Source: JAGVGT01 sp963807225
GTDB taxonomy: Bacteria; Desulfobacterota; Desulfobulbia; Desulfobulbales; JAGXFP01
Length of the DNA stretch: 64,000 nucleotides
Assembly (NCBI GenBank): GCA_963807225.1
Contig: CAWEAD010000005.1
Location: 620,001 to 684,000 of the forward strand
Reading direction: 5' to 3'
Both the position numbers and the translations under genes were made by a program. Below the pieces are notes generated by a model. It ran no database searches. It was not told the DNA's origin and saw only the letters and a program-made list of their open reading frames with translations. Each line of letters starts with the position of its first letter. Positions within the stretch are counted from its first letter, which is position 1. Of this stretch, positions 9,299-17,923 are shown in pieces.

Positions 9299-9975
9299 GC
9301 CTCATGCTCCTCGATGATATAGCCGACGCCACGCCGGGTTCGGATCAGGCGCTGGTCGGTGTCGCCGATTTTCCGACGCAGGTTTTTGAGATGGACGTCG
9401 ATGAAGTTCGACATGGTGAAGAGATCGAAAGAATCGCCCCAGACATGCTCAGCCAGACTGTAGCGGGAAACCACCCTGTTCTTGCTGTAGAGGAGGAATT
9501 CCAGGATGGCGAATTCCTTGGGGGTCAACTCCACCGGTTCGCCATGCCGGCGAACCTGCCGGGTAACCGTATCCAGACTCAGGTCGGCCACGGTCAACAC
9601 GGTTTCGCACGACTCCCCGGCCCGCCGCAGCAGGGCGCGGATTCGGGCCAGAAGTTCGGCCATGGCGAAAGGCTTGGCCAGGTAATCGTCGGCGCCCAGA
9701 TCAAGCCCCCGGATCCGGTCGGCGATCTCACCGCGGGCCGAGAGCATCAATACCGGAGTGACAATCTCCGCCCGCCGCATCTCCCGTAGCAGAGCCAGTC
9801 CGTCCAGGCCGGGCAGCATGATGTCCAACAGCACCAGATCAAAGGGCACTTCCAGCAGTCGGGCCAGCGCGGTTTCGCCATCGGTCGCCGTTTCCACGTC
9901 ATAGCGCTCCGCGGCCAGAGTACTCCGAAGTTGTTCCAGCAGGACCGGTTCATCGTCAACGATAAGGATCTTCAT
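9295..9975 (-). CDS. OmpR/PhoB-family response regulator
   Basis: A 226-residue DNA-binding regulator partnering the kinase that starts inside its stop codon. The receiver (1-115) has the acidic pair DDE at 7-9, acceptor Asp 51 in LLDIMLPGLDG, Thr/Ser in LMLSA and Lys in YLAKPF. The C-terminal winged helix (about 130-222) has ELTPKEFAILEFLL and the recognition-helix region ending RGVGYII. The targets are unknown; the upstream LtaS-like gene is on the same strand 173 bp away and is probably transcribed separately. Confidence 0.95.
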   Translation of the reverse strand: MKILIVDDEPVLLEQLRSTLAAERYDVETATDGETALARLLEVPFDLVLLDIMLPGLDGLALLREMRRAEIVTPVLMLSARGEIADRIRGLDLGADDYLAKPFAMAELLARIRALLRRAGESCETVLTVADLSLDTVTRQVRRHGEPVELTPKEFAILEFLLYSKNRVVSRYSLAEHVWGDSFDLFTMSNFIDVHLKNLRRKIGDTDQRLIRTRRGVGYIIEEHEA

Positions 9976-10148
9976 GGCGGCTCGGGATGGTTTATTCCCA
10001 TGCTATCGCCCCGGGCCGGTGGATGTCGAGCAGGAAACGGGCCGGAGACTGGTTATTCAGTCATCCATCCTTACCACCGCCCGCCATCTCCGGCAATAAA
10101 CTTGAAGTCGCCGCCGAAGGAGAAAGGGGGGCGGGCTCCGATCACGGT

Positions 10149-12092
10149 TTACTGATAGCGGCCGCTGGAGAAAAGCTCGAAGGCGGTCTGGTAGTAGGCC
10201 GTGGCCAGGTCGGTCAGATCCTGGTCGGTTTCGACCGGTTGCAACGGCTCGCCGACCTCGTCTAACCGGTAGGTGGCGGCCGCCTGGCGCAGACCAAGAA
10301 CCACCAGTTGGTGCCCGGCCAGGAGGCCGACATCGTGGTCGTGATTCACCAGGATCGGCCGGATGGCGCGCGCCGGTTCATGCAGGACGTCAGTGCCGTA
10401 AAAGGGGGCGGTATAGGGCAAACCCAGCAAGCCCAGAACGGTTGGAGCGACATCCATCTGGCTGGTCGCTCCCGGCCAGCTTTTGGCCGCCAGCCGTTGC
10501 GGGGCCAGGAACAGCAGGGGTATGCGGTAATGCTCCAGGGGGATCTGGGCGCTGCCGTAAACCCGGGCGTCATGGTCGGCGACAATGACGAAAAGGGTAT
10601 TGGCGAACCAGGCATGGTCGGCGGCCCGGTCCAGGAAATCGCCCAGGGCATGATCGGCATAACGGACCCCGTCCAGCCGCCCGCCGCCCTCGGGTTTGAT
10701 CCCTGGAATCCCGGCCGGAAAGGTGTAGGGACTGTGATTGGAGGTAGTCATGATCACCGAAAAGAAGGGGTGCCCGTCTGACAAGCTGTCATAGTAGCTT
10801 AGGGCGTAGTCCAGAAGATCCCCATCCGAGACCCCCCAGATATTGGTAAACCGGGGATTCGGGATGTCCTGGCGATCCCGAATGGCAAAGCCGTTGCCCC
10901 GAAAAAAATAGTTCATGTTATCAAAAAGTCCGTAGCCGCCGTAAAGGAAGCTGGTCCGGTAACCTTGCGCCGCCATAACCCCGCCCCAGTTGGCCAGGTG
11001 CTCGCTGCCCGGCCGCTTGATGATCCCTTCGCTGGGAATGGGGGGCAGCGATGTGACCAGTGCCCCCAGACCGCGGACGGTCCTGGTGCCGGTGGCAAAG
11101 GCGTTGCTGAAGAGCAACCCCCGGGCGGCGTAACGGTCGAAGTTCGGGGTCAGGCCGCGCTGGTCGCCATAGGAACCGTTGAACTGGGCGCCGAAAGATT
11201 CCTCCACCACAACCACCACGTTCATTTTCCCCAGCCCCTCCGGGTTGGCCGCGAAGGTGCGGGCCAGGTCATCGTATTTTTCCGAACGCAGGGTGCCGCC
11301 TTCGCTGGCCAGCTGCCGCCTGATGCGGCCGAAGGCCTGCCGATCCGTCAAGGTGCGGTAATAACGGTCATAGTTCAATTCATTGGTATAGCAGGCCCGA
11401 AACAGGCTGCTGATGCCGTTGGCGGTGATCTCGTCGGAGACCCGGTTGTTGAACAACGCAAAGGTATCGGTGGAGAACAAGGCGAGACAGGCGAGAAGCA
11501 CCAGCAGGTGAAGCCCGGCATATGAAAATCGCGTCCGCCACCTCATGGGCGGCCGGGTCGAGCGGACCAGGAGATGGGAGAGCAGCCAGTGAAGCAGCAG
11601 GGCCAGCCCACCGGCCGCCAGCAGGAACCAGAGAACGTGATAGGTTTCCCAGATATTGATCAGGACTTCGTGCGAATAAATCAGATAGTCCACTGCCACC
11701 AGATTGAAGCGGCTGTCGAACTCGGCGAAGAAGAAGTATTGCACCATGGCCAGATAGATGCATCCGAAAATGAAGGACAGGGCGGCGCCATGGGCGAAAC
11801 TCCGGCCAATCCGCCCGCTCTGCCGCCGGCTGGGCAGGAAAATGAGGACCAGGGTGAGGGGGAAGAGTAAAACCGGCAGCACGACCAGGTCGCTCAGGAT
11901 ACCGAACGGCAGGATGGCGGCCAGCTCCGCTGCCCCGATGCCGCTGTCCTGACCAAAGGCGACCCAGAGCACTACCCGCAGAAGCAGGGAGATCGTGAGA
12001 TAAATCAGCCCGGCGCTAAGCAACGGCCGAAATCGTTGGATTTGCCGGCCCGTCTCGTTAGTGGGGATAATGTTATCCGGTGTGATTCTCAT
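10149..12092 (-). CDS. LtaS-type sulfatase/phosphoglycerol transferase membrane enzyme
   Basis: A 647-residue inner-membrane enzyme. Five transmembrane helices occupy about residues 22-195 and an extracytoplasmic alkaline-phosphatase-fold (sulfatase) domain about 280-590. Recognisable elements are VVEESFG (metal-binding Glu), TGTRTVRG containing the catalytic Thr nucleophile, SPYTFP with its preceding His, and ADHDARVYG. The family includes lipoteichoic acid synthases and the Gram-negative OpgB/EptA-like phosphoglycerol or phosphoethanolamine transferases. In a Gram-negative cell a role decorating periplasmic glucans or lipids is the likely inference. A beta-glucan synthase gene at 54 kb gives a possible but distant acceptor. 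Confidence 0.88.
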   Translation of the reverse strand: MRITPDNIIPTNETGRQIQRFRPLLSAGLIYLTISLLLRVVLWVAFGQDSGIGAAELAAILPFGILSDLVVLPVLLFPLTLVLIFLPSRRQSGRIGRSFAHGAALSFIFGCIYLAMVQYFFFAEFDSRFNLVAVDYLIYSHEVLINIWETYHVLWFLLAAGGLALLLHWLLSHLLVRSTRPPMRWRTRFSYAGLHLLVLLACLALFSTDTFALFNNRVSDEITANGISSLFRACYTNELNYDRYYRTLTDRQAFGRIRRQLASEGGTLRSEKYDDLARTFAANPEGLGKMNVVVVVEESFGAQFNGSYGDQRGLTPNFDRYAARGLLFSNAFATGTRTVRGLGALVTSLPPIPSEGIIKRPGSEHLANWGGVMAAQGYRTSFLYGGYGLFDNMNYFFRGNGFAIRDRQDIPNPRFTNIWGVSDGDLLDYALSYYDSLSDGHPFFSVIMTTSNHSPYTFPAGIPGIKPEGGGRLDGVRYADHALGDFLDRAADHAWFANTLFVIVADHDARVYGSAQIPLEHYRIPLLFLAPQRLAAKSWPGATSQMDVAPTVLGLLGLPYTAPFYGTDVLHEPARAIRPILVNHDHDVGLLAGHQLVVLGLRQAAATYRLDEVGEPLQPVETDQDLTDLATAYYQTAFELFSSGRYQ

Positions 12093-12129
12093 GTTCTTTC
12101 TCCAGACTGGTTAACTGCCGATGGTCAAA

Positions 12130-12164
12130 ATCGTCGGCCGGCCGGGATTTGGTCGGCCGACGAT
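12130..12164 (-). terminator. Hairpin between nth-xthA and the LtaS-like gene
   Basis: The 11-bp arms ATCGTCGGCCG and CGGCCGACGAT pair perfectly around a 13-base loop. On the minus strand only a short T run (TTT) follows, so it is at best a weak intrinsic terminator for the nth-xthA transcript. Confidence 0.35.
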
Positions 12165-12347
12165 CAGACCCAACTGGCAACCTAACCCGATAATATGAAG
12201 AAAATATGAAGGATCGATAAGTTGCAGGGCGAGAGCGGAAAAAATCAGAAATGAGGGAAGATATACGGAAACTTTCTAAATATTGAGCAGAGGTATGGAG
12301 ATCAATCCTTGGTTATTGCCGCCGCCCCCTCAGATCGGGCGAACTTC

Positions 12348-13796
12348 CTACTTCCAAACCAATTCCACCGGACAGTGGTCCGAGCCGGTGATTTCGCTCC
12401 TGATCGCCGCGGACTGTACCCGCTGCCGGCTTTTGGCATCGACGCAGAAATAGTCGATGCGCCAGCCGATGTTCCGGGAACGGGCGTCGAAGCGGTAGCT
12501 CCACCAGGAGTACTGACCCGGCTCCCGGTTGAAGAGGCGGAAGGAGTCGAGAAATCCGGCCGCCAGGAAGGCGTCCATGCCACCCCTTTCCTCCGGAGTG
12601 TAGCCGGCGTTTTTCTCGTTCTGCTTGGGGTTGGCCAGGTCGATGGGCTGATGGGCGACATTGAAGTCACCGCAGATCACAACCGATTTCTCCCGGGCGA
12701 GCATTTGGCAAAAGGTGGTGATCTCCCGGTCGAAATCGAGTTTGTAATCGAGCCGGGAGAGCCCGTGCTGGGCGTTGGGAAAATAGGCATTGATAAAGAA
12801 GAAGTCGGCGAACTCCAGGGTCAGCACCCTGCCCTCCCGGTCGAAATCCTTACGCCCCAGGCCGGTGATGACCCGCAGCGGCTCCAGCCGGCTGTAGATG
12901 CAGACCCCGGCATAGCCCTTCTTCTCGGCCGGGTGGAAGTAGGCCCGGTAGCCGGGGAGATGGCGGAGGGCTCCCGGCAACTGCTCCGGCTGTGCCTTGA
13001 TCTCCTGCAGGGCCAGGAGATCGGCGTCCAGTTCGGCCAGCAGATCGATCAGGCCGTTTTTGGCCAGAGCCCTGAGCCCGTTGACATTCCAGGACACCAT
13101 TTTCAAGGGCTGCCCCTCGGCCGGCGCACTCTTCTCCCCCGCCACCTTGCGCGGCGTCACCCCCAGCTTCGGGCACATTTCAGTCAAAACACAGATATCG
13201 CAGTGCGGCCGCACCGGAGTACAAGTGCCCTGGCCAAAGGCCACCAGAATGGAATTGAAGGTGAGCCAGTGCTCTTTCGGCAACTTCTGCCGGAGGACCA
13301 TCTCTGTCTCCAGTGGAGTTTTGGTCTCGACATAGCCCCAGATGTTCATGATCCGGTGGACATGGGTATCGACACAGACCGCCGGTTTGCCGAAGGCCAC
13401 CACTACCACCAGATTGGCGGTCTTGCGTCCCACCCCTGGCAGGGTGCAGAGCTCCTCGACTGTGTCGGGAATCCGGCCCCCGAAACGTTCGCCCAGGACG
13501 CCGGGCAGACGGGAAAGATACCCGGCCTTGTTGTGATAGAAACCCACCGACTGGATCAGTCCGGCGATCTCCTCTTCGCTCAGAGAGGCCAGACTCTTCA
13601 GGTCCGGCGCCTTTTTGAACAACCGGGTCGCCGCCCGGGCCGTCATCTCATCCCGGGTCCGGGCCGAAAGGATGGTGGCTACCAGGATCCGGTAAGGATC
13701 GTGGCTCTGGACCGCAACTAAATCCACCACCGGAACTTGATAGGTTTTGACTTCCTCAGCCAGAATCTTCAGAAATTTATCGATATCAATGGTCAT
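12348..13796 (-). CDS. Fused endonuclease III - exonuclease III (bifunctional base-excision repair enzyme)
   Basis: A single 482-residue frame encodes two repair enzymes. Residues about 1-215 are an endonuclease III (Nth): helix-hairpin-helix LPGVGRKTA with the catalytic Lys, VDTHVHR with the catalytic Asp, and a complete [4Fe-4S] motif C-x6-C-x2-C-x5-C near 195-212. After a linker of about 20 residues rich in Lys, Ala and Pro, residues about 233-482 are an exonuclease III (XthA-like AP endonuclease): SWNVNGLRA, LQEIK, GDFNVAH, IDYF and the closing SDHCPV. All key residues of both halves are present, so both activities are expected: base removal and beta-lyase cleavage by Nth, then AP-site or 3'-blocked-end cleavage by XthA. 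Both domains are near normal length. No internal stop or start separates them in the reading frame. Confidence 0.95.
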   Translation of the reverse strand: MTIDIDKFLKILAEEVKTYQVPVVDLVAVQSHDPYRILVATILSARTRDEMTARAATRLFKKAPDLKSLASLSEEEIAGLIQSVGFYHNKAGYLSRLPGVLGERFGGRIPDTVEELCTLPGVGRKTANLVVVVAFGKPAVCVDTHVHRIMNIWGYVETKTPLETEMVLRQKLPKEHWLTFNSILVAFGQGTCTPVRPHCDICVLTEMCPKLGVTPRKVAGEKSAPAEGQPLKMVSWNVNGLRALAKNGLIDLLAELDADLLALQEIKAQPEQLPGALRHLPGYRAYFHPAEKKGYAGVCIYSRLEPLRVITGLGRKDFDREGRVLTLEFADFFFINAYFPNAQHGLSRLDYKLDFDREITTFCQMLAREKSVVICGDFNVAHQPIDLANPKQNEKNAGYTPEERGGMDAFLAAGFLDSFRLFNREPGQYSWWSYRFDARSRNIGWRIDYFCVDAKSRQRVQSAAIRSEITGSDHCPVELVWK

Positions 13797-14014
13797 GCGA
13801 GATTACCAACCTCTGGTTGCAGAACTTATTTCAACTTTCATCCGGAATTGTAAAAAACAGTTCACCGAAGCAGCCAGCCGGGAATCCGATCTTCCCGTGC
13901 ATCGATAAATCTCCCACGCCGAGAGCATACCCTTATATTTTGAAATTTCCCGCTTCGGAACTATATTGTTTCGATAGGATAAACGCCACCCCAAACCGGG
14001 AGCCCAGGCAGCCC

Positions 14015-15088
14015 ATGTCAGACCTATTGACCGAAACCGTCCGCCGTAACTGTCAGATCTCCGATGCCCGCGACAACGGCCTCTACTCGCTCTGCACCAT
14101 GATCCTGAAACTTCGGAACCTTTACAAGTGGGAGCATCATCTAGAGCCCTGGGATGAGCCGGAACCGCCGGTGCTGCTGGACTGGATCGATGCCAGGGAA
14201 AAGCACTGGGCAACCATCGCCGGGGAAGAGTACCAACCCCTGCCTCTGGCCGGCCGCCATCTCGACCCCCAGGATCAGGAAACGGTAAACGCCAATCTGG
14301 CCGGAACCGACCTGGTCTATGGCGCCGGCTACGGCCGCTCACTGAAGGCGATCTTCTTCCTGGCCCACCTCCGGGAGGAGCGTCAGGTAGCGGGCACCCG
14401 GGTCTTGATCCTCGACCGGGAAGAAGCCCGGGAGATGGCCGCCCCTTTCGCCATGCTGCAGGACGGGGTAATCATCATCCGCCGCCAGCCGCTGCGCTTC
14501 TTTTTCTGGGATCAGGTCCAGGAGATCCGCTCCAGCGGCCGGGCCGTGCTGCGTCACGCCCTCAAGGTCTCCGCGGTTAAGGTGGAGGAGCGGGTCGATC
14601 GGGACAGTTTCCGGGAAAAACTGGACGAGATCGTCGACCGGGAGATCCCCGCCTTCATCCATCACGAATTGGGCGAACTTCAGGAGAGGGAATTGACCAG
14701 CGGACACCTGCGGAAACTTGTCGCCGCTTTTCCCCACTCCGCTATCGAACTTACCGCCCGATCGGTGAAGGACGTCCTGGCCGACACCGGCCCCGCCGGC
14801 ATGCTGGGCTACATCATCGATTCCGAAATGGAAAGCTCCCTGGCCTTCTACGCCGCCTTTCTGGACGGCATGCGCCAGGTACTGCAACCCGAGGTCGAAA
14901 CCGCGATCCGCACCTTCCTGACCGATCAGGACTGGTCCAAGGTAGAAACAGCCCGGCAAGATAGCCGGACGGCCAACCTGTTACGCGCCAAGGTGCTGCG
15001 GGAGGCAGCCGAAGCCTTGGATCACGAGGAGCCGAACCGAGTCAAATGTCGGATCGAACAAGAAGTCTTAAAACCTTTGAACCTGTAG
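14015..15088 (+). CDS. Conserved hypothetical protein (possibly Sfum_1244 family)
   Basis: A cytosolic protein of 357 residues with no signal peptide or membrane segment. The N-terminal pattern NCQISDARDNGLYSLCTMIL followed by a Trp-Glu motif recalls a family of deltaproteobacterial proteins annotated after Syntrophobacter Sfum_1244; that match is from memory and tentative. No catalytic motif is recognised. I chose the ATG at 14015, because an in-frame ATG at 13817 would add 66 residues lying in the divergent intergenic region directly against the nth-xthA start. The function is unknown. Confidence 0.75.
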   Translation: MSDLLTETVRRNCQISDARDNGLYSLCTMILKLRNLYKWEHHLEPWDEPEPPVLLDWIDAREKHWATIAGEEYQPLPLAGRHLDPQDQETVNANLAGTDLVYGAGYGRSLKAIFFLAHLREERQVAGTRVLILDREEAREMAAPFAMLQDGVIIIRRQPLRFFFWDQVQEIRSSGRAVLRHALKVSAVKVEERVDRDSFREKLDEIVDREIPAFIHHELGELQERELTSGHLRKLVAAFPHSAIELTARSVKDVLADTGPAGMLGYIIDSEMESSLAFYAAFLDGMRQVLQPEVETAIRTFLTDQDWSKVETARQDSRTANLLRAKVLREAAEALDHEEPNRVKCRIEQEVLKPLNL

Positions 15089-15218
15089 CCTGACTTCCTT
15101 TGCTGAAAATCGACGTTTGAACATGAACAGCGAGTGTATTCCCCTCGGCTCGTATTCTCCCACCGATCGCTTACCTGCCGCAGGCCCAACGATCGAATCC
15201 GAAGAACTGTTTATTAAT

Positions 15219-15275
15219 TCCCTCATCCCCTGGACCTCGGCGCCCACTAGCGGGTCGAGGGCCAGGGTGAGGGGA
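15219..15275. repeat. GC-rich palindromic intergenic repeat
   Basis: TCCCTCATCCCC and GGGTGAGGGGA form the ends of an imperfect 57-base palindrome whose interior (ACCTCGGCGCCC / GGGTCGAGGG) also pairs. It lies between two convergent genes. CCCTCA...TGAGGG palindromes are a common bacterial dispersed repeat type. A bidirectional terminator role is possible, but there is no T run. Confidence 0.5.
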
Positions 15276-15303
15276 TCGGGTGAATAGATGCTATCCGTCT
15301 CAC

Positions 15304-17571
15304 TCATTTTTCCTCTTTCTTTCTGGAGATCTCCACTTTCAGGGGATTTTGGCCGTCAAAATGCACATCCCGCTGGGGGAAGGAGATGGTGATCTCGGCC
15401 TCCCGGAACTCCTGGTCGATCATATAGCGCAGGTCGCTGGCCACCCGCTGGATACCGCTCTGCTCGTTAAGCATAACCCAGTAATAGAGTTCGAAGATCA
15501 GGGCATTATCGGCAAAATCGGCAAACCAGACATAGGGCTGAGGCTCCTTCCGGACTTCGCCATGACCGTCGGCGGCCCGCAGTAGGGCCTCTTTCACTTC
15601 CCGGGTCGGAGAACCGTAAGCAACCCCTACCGAAATCAGACCCCGCACCAAGTTGTCGTTATGGGTCCAGTTGATGATGTTGTTTTCCAGAAAATAGCTG
15701 TTCGGCACCAGGATGTTGATGTTGGCGTAGGTCCGGACCCGGGTCGCCCGAGCCCCGATGTCCTCGACCCAGCCGGCCTCGTTGTCCATCATGATCAGGT
15801 CGCCCACCTTGATCGGCTGCTCGGCCATCAGAATGAAACCGCTGATAAAGTTGTTGATCAGCTTCTGGGCGCCGAAACCAACCCCGAGGGCGATGGCGCC
15901 GCCCATGAAGGTGAAGGCGGTGAGCGGGATGTTAACCACCCGCATGGCAATGAAGATCACCACCAGGACCACGGAATAGTGGATCAGTTTGCTGGTGATC
16001 GCCGTGGCGCTGGTACTGAGCCGCAGGGGGGTGAGGAGTCTTTTCTGCAGGAGGCGACTGAAGAACCCGGCCAGGAGGATGCCGAAGGTCAGAAAACCAA
16101 GAGCAATACAAAGCTTACGGACGGTCAGGGCCTGATTGTCCACCACGAACAACTCGGCATCCCACCACCCCTGCACCTCGGCGAAAATAACCTTGAGCGT
16201 TTCTCCCAGGGAGAAGGCTTTAATAACCCGGTCCAGTTCCTCGATAAACTGGAGATTCATCTGACCGGTTTTGTTCAGGGCGCTCAGATAATTGATGGTG
16301 CTGGACACCAGTTCCACCAAGGCCTTCCGCTCTTCGTTCAGGTTGCTTTTCGCATCCCAGCTCAACCCTTCCTGCTGCATCCGGTCCTCCAGCTTGCCGA
16401 TCTGCAGCTGCAGGCTGGTCTGGCGTTCCTGCTCCAGGGAGACGGTCTGCTGCAGCCGATCCCGCAGTTTGACCGCCGCCGCCCGGAGCCCGGCCAGATC
16501 CTCCCGCTTGATCTCGTCTTTGATCAGATCGTAGCGCTCTTTCCAGAGTTGTTTGCGGGTCCCCATCTGCTGCATGATGCTTTCATCCTGCTCCAGCATG
16601 ATGCGGTAGGCCTGCTGCCATTGTTCGGCCACCTCCAAAGCCGCTTTGGCCTCGGCGATGTCGCTGTCACCCTTGGCTCTTTCCACATCTCGCCGAGCCT
16701 TGATTAAATCACGACCGGCCCGTCGCAACTCTTTCCGGGTGGTATCGATTCGGGTCTGTACCTCTTTTTTGCTTTCGTCGATGGCGGCCAGCTGCTTTTC
16801 CAGGTCGCCCTGATCGAAATGGAGTTTGTCCCGGATTCGTTCGCTGAGCTGCCGGGCCAGATCGACCTTGGTGGCGGCCAGTTCCGCCTCGATCCGGGTA
16901 TTGGCCAACACCTGCTCCTGATAGCCCAGTACCGCCGTGGCCAGCCCTTCCTCCCGTTCGGCCTGCTTGAAAAGCCACTGATTCTGCAGCTTTTCCTGCT
17001 GATCCTTGCCCTGGCCTTCGGTGGCCTGGAGAGCTCTGGTCTGAGCAGCCGCGGTGGTCAAGCGATCCCGGGCATCCTGCAAACCATTCTCCGCCACTGA
17101 CACCGCCAGCTGGGCCGTCTCCAGGTTGCGTTTGCTATCGGCATAGCGGGCGTTGTAATCGTCATAATACTTCAGGGAATACGGTGGTTCCTCATCCAGT
17201 TTCAGGGCTTCACCGGTGGCGATCTTCTCCTGGAGAGCTTTCTCTTCCTGGTGCAGGGAATCTTGCTTGTGCAGGGCCTGGAGTTGCTGATTGTAGTAGG
17301 TCTGGGTTTCCTGGAGAACTTCGGTCCGTTCCCGGAGCTGTTCCACCGTGACATTCAGCGCCTGGGCCACCTCTGGCGTCTCCGCTTCGGAAAAGCTCTT
17401 GATGCGCTGCTGTAAATCATCGATTTTTGCCTGAATGGCATCCGCCGGAGTCGGGGTTGCCGCCTGGGTGGTGGTCGGGGGTTGCTCCTGGGCCTGAGAC
17501 CTGCCCACGTAGCATGGCAAAATGGTCAGCAGTAAAAGGATAAGCCAGCTCAGCTTAATAGGGTTTCGCAT
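15304..17571 (-). CDS. MscS-family mechanosensitive channel with long periplasmic coiled coil
   Basis: About 755 residues. A signal peptide (hydrophobic WLILLLLTILPC region, about 8-26) is followed by a 400-residue, Glu/Gln/Arg-rich coiled-coil region, which is predicted periplasmic as in MscK/YbdG-type large channels. Several TM helices (about 480-610) end in the pore helix GGAIALGVGFGAQKLINNFISG, and the cytosolic MscS beta domain contains PIKVGDLIMM, WVEDIGARATRVRT and VPNSYF. It is expected to open on membrane tension during osmotic downshock. I chose the ATG at 17571; the open frame can be extended five codons to a TTG. It is a single gene convergent with the hypothetical protein. Confidence 0.92.
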   Translation of the reverse strand: MRNPIKLSWLILLLLTILPCYVGRSQAQEQPPTTTQAATPTPADAIQAKIDDLQQRIKSFSEAETPEVAQALNVTVEQLRERTEVLQETQTYYNQQLQALHKQDSLHQEEKALQEKIATGEALKLDEEPPYSLKYYDDYNARYADSKRNLETAQLAVSVAENGLQDARDRLTTAAAQTRALQATEGQGKDQQEKLQNQWLFKQAEREEGLATAVLGYQEQVLANTRIEAELAATKVDLARQLSERIRDKLHFDQGDLEKQLAAIDESKKEVQTRIDTTRKELRRAGRDLIKARRDVERAKGDSDIAEAKAALEVAEQWQQAYRIMLEQDESIMQQMGTRKQLWKERYDLIKDEIKREDLAGLRAAAVKLRDRLQQTVSLEQERQTSLQLQIGKLEDRMQQEGLSWDAKSNLNEERKALVELVSSTINYLSALNKTGQMNLQFIEELDRVIKAFSLGETLKVIFAEVQGWWDAELFVVDNQALTVRKLCIALGFLTFGILLAGFFSRLLQKRLLTPLRLSTSATAITSKLIHYSVVLVVIFIAMRVVNIPLTAFTFMGGAIALGVGFGAQKLINNFISGFILMAEQPIKVGDLIMMDNEAGWVEDIGARATRVRTYANINILVPNSYFLENNIINWTHNDNLVRGLISVGVAYGSPTREVKEALLRAADGHGEVRKEPQPYVWFADFADNALIFELYYWVMLNEQSGIQRVASDLRYMIDQEFREAEITISFPQRDVHFDGQNPLKVEISRKKEEK

Positions 17572-17586
17572 TTGATCATCTCTCAA

Positions 17587-17923
17587 AGTTCATTTCCCGC
17601 CGACCCGATAGTCAAGCCGGTAAAGAGGGCGCCGGCGGGTACCCGTCATCACCGCGCCACTATGATACAACGGTCCGGGTCCATTTCGGAAAGTTATTCG
17701 AAAACGAACCTCGGCAGGCTTTTGAAGCTGCACAGCCTCATCGGCATATCCTCGCCGTCATCGCGAAATTAATCCGCAAACCCCTGCAATCCCTATTCCC
17801 TATCACCTGCACAGCTTTGGTCGATATTACCGATTGGATTTTCCTCTCTTTCTCCATTAAACTGCCTCTCTTTAAGTCATTACTTAACTACTTGCGAAAA
17901 TGCTTGACTAAACGGAGGCAGAG
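17587..17923. other. Divergent intergenic region, MscS channel / double-cubane reductase
   Basis: No gene or repeat is recognised. GGAGG sits 6 bases before the ATG at 17924. Pyrimidine-rich sequence (about 17830-17880) precedes it; no convincing -35/-10 pair was found. Confidence 0.4.

Noticed and set aside
15068..15307. 79-codon minus-strand frame between the hypothetical protein and MscS genes
   Set aside because: Composed of a CCCTCA/TGAGGG palindrome and flanking DNA; the peptide matches the spurious kind produced by such repeats.
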